A stretch of DNA of 6,055 nucleotides, taken from positions 1 through 6,055 of the forward strand of contig JAVBUZ010000066.1 in NCBI GenBank assembly GCA_031554725.1. The letters are read 5' to 3'. The notes under the pieces were generated by a model. The model saw nothing but the letters and a program-made list of their open reading frames with translations. It ran no database searches and had not been told where the DNA came from. Source of the stretch: JAVBUZ01 sp031554725. Its GTDB lineage: Bacteria; Bacillota; Clostridia; Lachnospirales; Lachnospiraceae. Made by a program: the position numbers and the translations under genes. Positions 1 to 3,907 of the stretch are shown here, one piece after another (the stretch's first letter is position 1; every line of letters starts with the position of its first letter).

Positions 1-1
1 C

Positions 2-670
2 TTAATTTATTAACCGATATCCCATTCCATATACAGTTTCAATGTACTTTTCATCCGTAAACTGTCCGATCTTTTTGCGCAAATTGCTTATATGTACATT
101 CATGGTATTATCATCACTTAAATAGCTTTCGCCTAATACACTTTCAAATAAATTTCTTTTTGAAAAGATTTTAGATGGGTTTTTAAGCAAAAGCTCTAGT
201 ATCGAATATTCAGTGACTGTACATACAATTTCATTATCATGCACAAAAACTCGCTTCGACTCATGGTTTAACCTAAGCCCACGAAAGCAAGTTTCCTGTT
301 GTTCCTGTATTTTAGTTCTGCGGAGAATGGCTTGTATTCGCAGTATCACTTCGTCTATATCAAAAGGCTTTGTAATAAAGTCATCTGCTCCCAATTTAAG
401 CAGCTCTATTCGATTATAGGTCTCGCTTTTGGCAGAAAGAACTACCACCGGTGTGCTCTTCGTTTTGCGTATTTCACGCAAAACCTCTTCACCCGTTTTA
501 AACGGCAACATTAAATCCATGAGTATAATACTATACTCATTTTTCATTGCCTTCGCTAGCCCATCAATCCCATTTTCTGCGCTGTCACACTTAAAATCAT
601 TTTGGTTAAATATGCTACAAAGCAGATTATTTATTGTCTTGTCATCTTCAATTACTAAAATACTTGACAT
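2..670 (-). CDS. OmpR/PhoB-family response regulator
   Basis: A complete 222-aa two-component response regulator. The receiver domain (about 1-118) has the acidic pocket D9/D10, the phospho-acceptor D52 in LMDLMLP, the switch residue S79 (VVVLSAKS) and the conserved K101 in TKPF. A winged-helix DNA-binding domain follows (about 126-222), ending with the usual YGMGYRLIN. All key residues are present, so it should be phosphorylation-competent. The ATG at 670 has AAGGTG 7 nt upstream, overlapping the region just after the previous stop. It is the third gene of the operon with the acyltransferase and the membrane protein. Its cognate histidine kinase is not in the window and would be expected immediately downstream, since the stop TAA lies at 2-4. 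The specific target genes cannot be named, but autoregulation of this operon is plausible. Confidence 0.95.
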   Translation of the reverse strand: MSSILVIEDDKTINNLLCSIFNQNDFKCDSAENGIDGLAKAMKNEYSIILMDLMLPFKTGEEVLREIRKTKSTPVVVLSAKSETYNRIELLKLGADDFITKPFDIDEVILRIQAILRRTKIQEQQETCFRGLRLNHESKRVFVHDNEIVCTVTEYSILELLLKNPSKIFSKRNLFESVLGESYLSDDNTMNVHISNLRKKIGQFTDEKYIETVYGMGYRLIN

Positions 671-686
671 AGCTTATCACCTTCCC

Positions 687-1391
687 CTAAAAATGAAGTC
701 TTCTTCTTACTTCGTTTCTAAGTCTCTTTCTAGATAGCAGGGTAATAATTGTAATGTCAATAATTACGCATACTGTTAATACTACGGCCGACCATGTAAG
801 CCTTATGCCGCTATTTACATATCTCCGAACCAGCATTTCAACACTGATGCAAAATAGTCCAAGGGCAGTAAATACATATAGAGCGCCTGCCAAGAAGCTC
901 ATTGGTAGCTTTCTAACACAAAATGCAATCATTACTGCCAGCACTGTAATTACTCCTGTAATTGGAAGTGCAAGCCCCCAGAACCAATCTTGGGAGGGTG
1001 TGATATAGGTTATCAAATACAAGTATACTGCTACCATTAAAAAATCAAGTAATAGTGCTACATAAACTGATAGCTTTGTATAAATAACCACCGGAACAAG
1101 CATTACCCATATCAAGGCACAGGCTCCAATAATGGTTAATGACCATGCACTACTATTATATACAAGCAAGTTTAGCAGACCACAGGTGCCTGCAGTTGCT
1201 GCTGCCACGATAGACATAAGTATGCCTAAATCTTTTCTTTTTACTACCTCCACTTGCCCCTTATCCTTAGGAAAGCTTGGATTTTTCTTCGCTTTTTCAA
1301 GCTCACTTGGATTTATTACAGGTGTATTGCATAAAGGACAATCGCCTAAGGTTTCATCCAATTCCACACCACAATTTACGCAAAATGACAT
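687..1391 (-). CDS. Zinc-ribbon six-TM membrane protein, DUF6320-like
   Basis: A 234-aa predicted integral membrane protein. The N-terminus has a zinc-ribbon with paired cysteines CVNC (4-7) and CPLC (18-21), as in small cytoplasmic zinc-ribbon tags of Firmicute membrane proteins. A charged linker (about 29-54) leads to six hydrophobic segments at about 55-78, 82-104, 107-130, 136-159, 162-187 and 199-220, followed by a basic C-terminus. The start has a near-perfect AAGGAGG 6 nt upstream. It stands 14 nt after the acyltransferase stop and 16 nt before the response regulator, so co-transcription is likely. Proteins of this shape next to condensation-like acyltransferases are, from memory, annotated DUF6320 in Lachnospiraceae. 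No enzymatic motif is seen. It could anchor or partner the acyltransferase, or pass its product across the membrane, but this is inference. Confidence 0.75.
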   Translation of the reverse strand: MSFCVNCGVELDETLGDCPLCNTPVINPSELEKAKKNPSFPKDKGQVEVVKRKDLGILMSIVAAATAGTCGLLNLLVYNSSAWSLTIIGACALIWVMLVPVVIYTKLSVYVALLLDFLMVAVYLYLITYITPSQDWFWGLALPITGVITVLAVMIAFCVRKLPMSFLAGALYVFTALGLFCISVEMLVRRYVNSGIRLTWSAVVLTVCVIIDITIITLLSRKRLRNEVRRRLHF

Positions 1392-1405
1392 GCTACTCCT
1401 CCTTT

Positions 1406-2728
1406 TTACTCTTCCTCTGGTATTTCACGATTACTTTCAATTTTTACGTGAATACCATCACTTACTAATTTTCTAAAGAAATATCGCTCCACATCTGCTT
1501 CTATAATGCTACTCGCAAAATTAATCGTTAGAATATCCTCAAAACTGATAATGGCACAATTTGTTCTAGATGAAAAAGGCTGTCCCATATAAATATCCAC
1601 ACGTTCAATGTACTGTTTCATATTTTCCGGTAGCTGCATGGCTCCCATATTGGTTAGACCTGCCGATGAGTTTTTATCCTGCACCTTGGTGTAGAAGGTT
1701 CTAACCACTAAATCCTTTAGAAAAAGTGGGGTCACCCTAATAATTGGATTGTACTGGGTTGCTGCATTGGTAGTAATATCACCACGCAAAAATTTCTCAT
1801 TTATATGATAGCGCATATAATTATGCACATGGGTTACAATTTCCTCAAAGGTGTATTCACCTAGCCTTGGATCTACTCCTGGATAAATCATGGTAATAAA
1901 ATTTCTAAGTGTCTTAGATGGGAAAAATCTTCTGAGGTTTACTGGCATGGCAATTCTAACAGGACGAAGTCTTAAATGCCAATCATTCTCCTGCTTTTGC
2001 AAAAGAGCATATAATAGCACTGCATTTAAGTATTCTGTTATAGTTGCTTTATACTTCTTAGCAACCGCCATAACCTCTGATACAGACATAATTCCATCAA
2101 TAATATTTAGTGTATAAAAAGGCTCCTTTGTTCCGCGAACTCTAAATGTCTTTTCCCCTGGTCTTGGAGGTTTCACCTTCGCATTGGCATATTTCATGTA
2201 TGCATCTTCTAGCTCACCTGCATCCGGCTCTTCCTTTATATCAAGCACATAGCCACCATTATCAATTTCATGTCCTAATAGTCTCAGATAGACTGCTGTT
2301 ATGGTCTGCAACACGCACATTCCGCCAGAGCCATCACCTAAGCTATGGTGTGCCTCAAGGGATATTCTTTTTCCATAATAATATACCCTTATCAGATAAC
2401 GATTATTGGACTTAAATGGCATGGGCATACAAGGATTTTTAATATCCTCTTGCACAAAAGGACCAGGTCTATTGTTTGGCTCAAGATATCGCCAAAATAC
2501 ACCCTTACGTATTGCTGCCTTATAGGTTGGAAAACGTGGAAGTGCCATATCTACTGCTTGCTGAAGTATCTGCGGATTAATGTCTTCCTTTAAGATTACT
2601 GACAAGCGATACACCGACGAAAAATCCTTTCTCTGGAGAGTTGGATATACAATCGCTGACAAATCAAGCTTGTACCATTCCCTACGGGCGCTATTAGGTT
2701 TTATGATTTCTATCTTTTTTTTCCGCAT
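1406..2728 (-). CDS. Condensation-domain-like acyltransferase (alcohol acetyltransferase-like)
   Basis: A 440-aa predicted cytosolic enzyme of the chloramphenicol-acetyltransferase-like/condensation fold. It carries the signature HHxxxDG as HHSLGDG (residues 127-133). The second His (128) is the expected general base for transfer of an acyl group from a CoA or carrier thioester to an alcohol or amine. The N-terminal region (about 20-75, with LDLSAIVYPTLQRKDFSSVYRLSV) and the later NLRRFFPSKTLRNF stretch fit the stand-alone acyltransferases annotated as alcohol acetyltransferase in Clostridia. No adenylation or carrier domain is attached, so this is not an NRPS module. The start is supported by AAGGGAG at 5 nt and by the promoter just upstream. 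It is the first gene of a tight operon, 14 nt ahead of the zinc-ribbon membrane protein, which suggests that the acceptor or product is handled at the membrane. The true substrate is not visible. Confidence 0.8.
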   Translation of the reverse strand: MRKKKIEIIKPNSARREWYKLDLSAIVYPTLQRKDFSSVYRLSVILKEDINPQILQQAVDMALPRFPTYKAAIRKGVFWRYLEPNNRPGPFVQEDIKNPCMPMPFKSNNRYLIRVYYYGKRISLEAHHSLGDGSGGMCVLQTITAVYLRLLGHEIDNGGYVLDIKEEPDAGELEDAYMKYANAKVKPPRPGEKTFRVRGTKEPFYTLNIIDGIMSVSEVMAVAKKYKATITEYLNAVLLYALLQKQENDWHLRLRPVRIAMPVNLRRFFPSKTLRNFITMIYPGVDPRLGEYTFEEIVTHVHNYMRYHINEKFLRGDITTNAATQYNPIIRVTPLFLKDLVVRTFYTKVQDKNSSAGLTNMGAMQLPENMKQYIERVDIYMGQPFSSRTNCAIISFEDILTINFASSIIEADVERYFFRKLVSDGIHVKIESNREIPEEE

Positions 2729-2763
2729 TCTATCTCCCTTACGCCATGGATTAATATAATTTT

Positions 2764-2792
2764 ATTATAAGAAAAACCTAAAGATAATGCAA
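2764..2792 (-). promoter_or_regulatory. Probable promoter of the acyltransferase-DUF6320-regulator operon
   Basis: A perfect -10 TATAAT (2764-2769) has a weak -35 candidate, TTGCAT (2787-2792), at 17-nt spacing. The inferred start near 2757 leaves a leader of about 28 nt with AAGGGAG 5 nt before the ATG at 2728. The weak -35 suggests that an activator may assist, possibly the response regulator encoded at the end of the operon. That is inference. Confidence 0.6.
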
Positions 2793-2883
2793 CACAAAAG
2801 GCTTTCATATTCATTTTCTAATATCAAAGCCCTATATCATATTTTACTTCAAAATTTTAAAATAATACTTTAAGATATCTTTA

Positions 2884-2952
2884 TTACTTCAAATGTTTCC
2901 TTACATCAATTATCACTGGTATCTTTCCACGAAATCCTTCACTAACCAGCAT
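2884..2952 (-). pseudogene. Possible 22-aa coding remnant, unknown
   Basis: A short frame from ATG to TAA encodes MLVSEGFRGKIPVIIDVRKHLK, and it is open upstream to a TAG at 2974-2976. The composition looks protein-like, with alternating hydrophobic and basic residues, but there is no ribosome site and nothing recognisable. It may be a fragment of a displaced gene, or chance. Confidence 0.2.
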
Positions 2953-2983
2953 CACAAAATATAAATCATTTAACTAGAAAGAA

Positions 2984-3017
2984 GCCAAGAAGTGCTATTA
3001 ACACAACACTTTTTGGC
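2984..3017 (-). terminator. Probable terminator downstream of toxN
   Basis: The inverted repeat GCCAAAAAGTG (3017-3007) and CACTTCTTGGC (2994-2984) on the minus strand forms an 11-bp stem with one A-C mismatch and a 12-nt loop. It is followed by a moderate T-rich tract (TTCTTTCT). It would end the toxN transcript. Before the toxIN insertion it may have ended the purL transcript. The mismatch and broken T tract lower confidence. Confidence 0.6.
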
Positions 3018-3040
3018 TCTCATCTTGACAAAGATGCATT
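3013..3040. repeat. Flanking direct repeat, toxN-side copy
   Basis: This partner of 3880-3907 starts with TTGGCTCTCATCTTGA on the plus strand. It lies beyond the toxN stop, and its first five bases form part of the following terminator stem. The two copies bracket the whole toxIN module, about 840 bp between them. Confidence 0.7.
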
Positions 3041-3058
3041 CCCACCTCTGCATTTCAT
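3020..3058 (-). CDS. Possible 12-aa micro-ORF after toxN
   Basis: The frame ATG AAA TGC through TGA encodes MKCRGGNASLSR and is preceded by AGGAG at 5 nt, an unusually good ribosome site for such a short frame. It ends inside the toxN-side flanking repeat, where a TGA stands where the purL-side copy has CGA. Past this stop the same frame would continue for 17 residues to a hydrophobic tail. It may be a remnant of a small gene or of a repeated element. No homologue is recognised and translation is unproven. Confidence 0.25.
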   Translation of the reverse strand: MKCRGGNASLSR

Positions 3059-3087
3059 ACGTTCTCCTATTCTGACTCAAAAAAACG

Positions 3088-3627
3088 CTATGTGGTATAA
3101 CTGTTATAAAGTTTTTCAAGCTTTTCAAAATCTAGAACCGCATCCATATAGCCTGCTGTAACTTCTCCTAATTTCTTTTGTTTATATACAATCTCAGCAT
3201 TTTTAAAAATTTTCTTTCTATTTTTTCTGATAAAAATAAGCTCTTTTTGTATTAAATCCTTATATCTGCTATCCGATTCATTCTCAATATCGTATAAGAT
3301 TAATTCAATGTCTGGTACTGGAATCATATTACTTATACGCAATGTTCCTTTTAATTCTTTTTCTCCTGTAGAATTTTCAGATACAATTCTAATAATGGTC
3401 AATGTACTTTTTCTTATTTGCTTTGTACCATTAACATCAATGTAATCCCCCTTCTTAGGTGAAGATAAGGGAATGTAATAATTGTACACCCCAATTCTAA
3501 AGACTACGCCAAGATACTTTCGCATATGTATTCTTTGCTCTTCTTTATTTGAATAAACATTCTTTTCAGTTTTTCTCAAGTATTCAATGTACTTATCTGA
3601 AACATTATATAGTTCTAGTTTTTCCAT
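3088..3627 (-). CDS. toxN: Type III toxin-antitoxin endoribonuclease toxin, ToxN/AbiQ family
   Basis: Predicted 179-aa endoribonuclease that cleaves cellular mRNAs and its own antitoxin precursor, and is held inactive by ToxI-type RNA. Family members act in phage defence by abortive infection. Family hallmarks seen: the N-terminus ELYNVSDKYIEYLRK, the motif YLGVVFRI, the PLSSPK motif (residues 53-58, matching the Ser/Thr-Ser-Pro-Lys active-site segment of ToxN), the GTLRISNMIPVPD segment (94-106), and a C-terminal helical part ending with the typical DFEKLEKLY. Length matches ToxN (about 170-180 aa). The start is placed at 3627 because ATG is preceded by AAAGGA at 7 nt and begins at the family's usual N-terminus. 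The in-frame ATG at 3675 lies inside the stem of the upstream terminator and would add 16 non-family residues. The gene follows the repeat RNA, promoter and terminator in the classic toxIN order. It is probably expressed by terminator read-through. Assignment to the ToxN rather than the CptN subfamily is less certain than assignment to the superfamily. Confidence 0.95.
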   Translation of the reverse strand: MEKLELYNVSDKYIEYLRKTEKNVYSNKEEQRIHMRKYLGVVFRIGVYNYYIPLSSPKKGDYIDVNGTKQIRKSTLTIIRIVSENSTGEKELKGTLRISNMIPVPDIELILYDIENESDSRYKDLIQKELIFIRKNRKKIFKNAEIVYKQKKLGEVTAGYMDAVLDFEKLEKLYNSYTT

Positions 3628-3634
3628 TTGTTTT

Positions 3635-3640
3635 TCCTTT
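3635..3640 (-). promoter_or_regulatory. Ribosome binding site deciding the toxN start
   Basis: AAAGGA on the minus strand stands 7 nt before the ATG at 3627 and just downstream of the terminator U tract. The alternative ATG at 3675 has no comparable site, because the toxI repeats and the terminator stem precede it. Confidence 0.75.
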
Positions 3641-3645
3641 GTTAT

Positions 3646-3680
3646 AAAAAGAAAAAGATGAGATTTTTCTCTCATCTTTT
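3646..3680 (-). terminator. Rho-independent terminator between toxI and toxN
   Basis: On the minus strand an 11-bp perfect stem, AAAAGATGAGA (3680-3670) pairing with TCTCATCTTTT (3663-3653), has a 6-nt loop and leads into a U-rich tract (TCTTTTT, 3652-3646). In toxIN loci such a terminator sets the high ratio of antitoxin RNA to toxin mRNA. It also contains the spurious ATG at 3675. Confidence 0.9.
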
Positions 3681-3682
3681 CC

Positions 3683-3799
3683 GAGTTTAAAGATTCCCAC
3701 TTATACGGTAGGGACTCTCCTGAGTTTTAAATTTTCCACTTATACGGCAGGAACTCTCCTGAGTTTAAAGATTTCCACTTATATGGTAGGAACTCACCC
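3683..3799 (-). repeat. Three tandem 39-bp repeats (ToxI units)
   Basis: The units lie at 3761-3799, 3722-3760 and 3683-3721 in transcription order, head to tail with no spacer. Pairwise they differ at 7 (first/second), 5 (first/third) and 6 (second/third) of 39 positions. Invariant stretches include GAGT at positions 5-8, TATAAGTGG at 17-25 (with A or G at 16) and ACTC at 36-39. The third unit carries T9C and A26G together, which preserves the 9-26 base pair. In the first unit, position 4 (T) can also pair with position 13 (A), extending the other pseudoknot stem. Confidence 0.97.
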
Positions 3800-3804
3800 G
3801 ACCA

Positions 3805-3823
3805 AGATAGAATCAATCTATCT
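3805..3823 (-). other. Leader hairpin at 5' end of ToxI RNA
   Basis: A perfect 7-bp inverted repeat, AGATAGA and TCTATCT with a 5-nt loop, lies between the inferred transcription start and the first ToxI unit. It could form a small hairpin at the 5' end of the precursor. No function is evident. It might protect the RNA end or act as a protein site. Confidence 0.45.
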
Positions 3824-3833
3824 ACTTACTATT

Positions 3834-3862
3834 ATTATACACACTAACTATTTTTATGTCAA
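3834..3862 (-). promoter_or_regulatory. Consensus sigma-A promoter of toxIN
   Basis: On the minus strand a perfect -35 TTGACA (3857-3862) is followed by a 17-nt spacer and a perfect -10 TATAAT (3834-3839). Transcription should begin near 3827, just ahead of the ToxI repeats. A promoter this strong fits the need for excess, short-lived antitoxin RNA. It lies 45 nt past the purL stop. Confidence 0.92.
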
Positions 3863-3879
3863 TTAATTAAAAATTATGA

Positions 3880-3907
3880 TTGGCTCTCGTCTTGAAAAGG
3901 ACACATT
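3880..3907. repeat. Flanking direct repeat, purL-side copy
   Basis: This 28-bp segment starts with TTGGCTCTCGTCTTGA on the plus strand and matches 3013-3040 at about 23 of 28 positions in the same orientation. It abuts the purL stop codon exactly and ends just before the toxIN promoter region. On the minus strand it leaves an open frame in phase with purL that could only be read by stop-codon read-through. Confidence 0.7.

Larger units (their letters stand above)
2729..3087. other. Intergenic region between toxN and the downstream operon
   Basis: This 359-bp gap holds the toxN-side flanking repeat, the probable toxN terminator, two tiny open frames (3020-3058 and 2884-2952) and the operon promoter. 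The stretch from about 2800 to 2890 is very AT-rich and shows no gene or clear hairpin. I see no tRNA, riboswitch or insertion-sequence ends here. Confidence 0.8.
3646..3827 (-). ncRNA. toxI: ToxI-type antitoxin RNA (repeat array precursor)
   Basis: Predicted antitoxin RNA of the type III system. It starts about 7 nt downstream of a consensus -10 box (start inferred near 3827), passes through a 7-bp leader hairpin, then three contiguous 39-nt repeats, and ends at a rho-independent terminator before toxN. In this family each repeat is cut out by the toxin, folds as a pseudoknot and binds toxin monomers in a closed ring. Each unit can form an H-type pseudoknot: GG at unit positions 2-3 pairs with CC at 14-15, and positions 8-11 pair with 24-27. 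The unit pattern (AGG-GA, then CC, then UAUAAGUG) resembles the 36-nt Pectobacterium ToxI repeat as I remember it. No protein is encoded. The ends are inferred from promoter and terminator positions, and the processing sites are not known. Confidence 0.9.

Noticed and set aside
1406..2728. NRPS fragment
   Set aside because: Only a stand-alone condensation-like fold is present. No adenylation or carrier domains or neighbouring NRPS genes are seen, and the gene is complete with its own promoter and ribosome site.
2984..3017. Bidirectional terminator
   Set aside because: The plus-strand side of the hairpin is followed by TCTCATCTTGA, with no T tract, and no plus-strand gene points into it.
3628..3675. 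N-terminal extension of the toxin beginning at 3675
   Set aside because: The ATG lies within the terminator stem, lacks a suitable ribosome site, and the added residues are not part of the family's N-terminus.
3683..3799. CRISPR array
   Set aside because: The 39-bp units are directly contiguous without spacers, number only three, and are followed by a terminator and a ToxN-family toxin. This is a ToxI array.
3013..3907. Insertion sequence or transposon carrying toxIN
   Set aside because: No transposase or terminal inverted repeats are present. The flanking copies are direct and too diverged for a recent target duplication.
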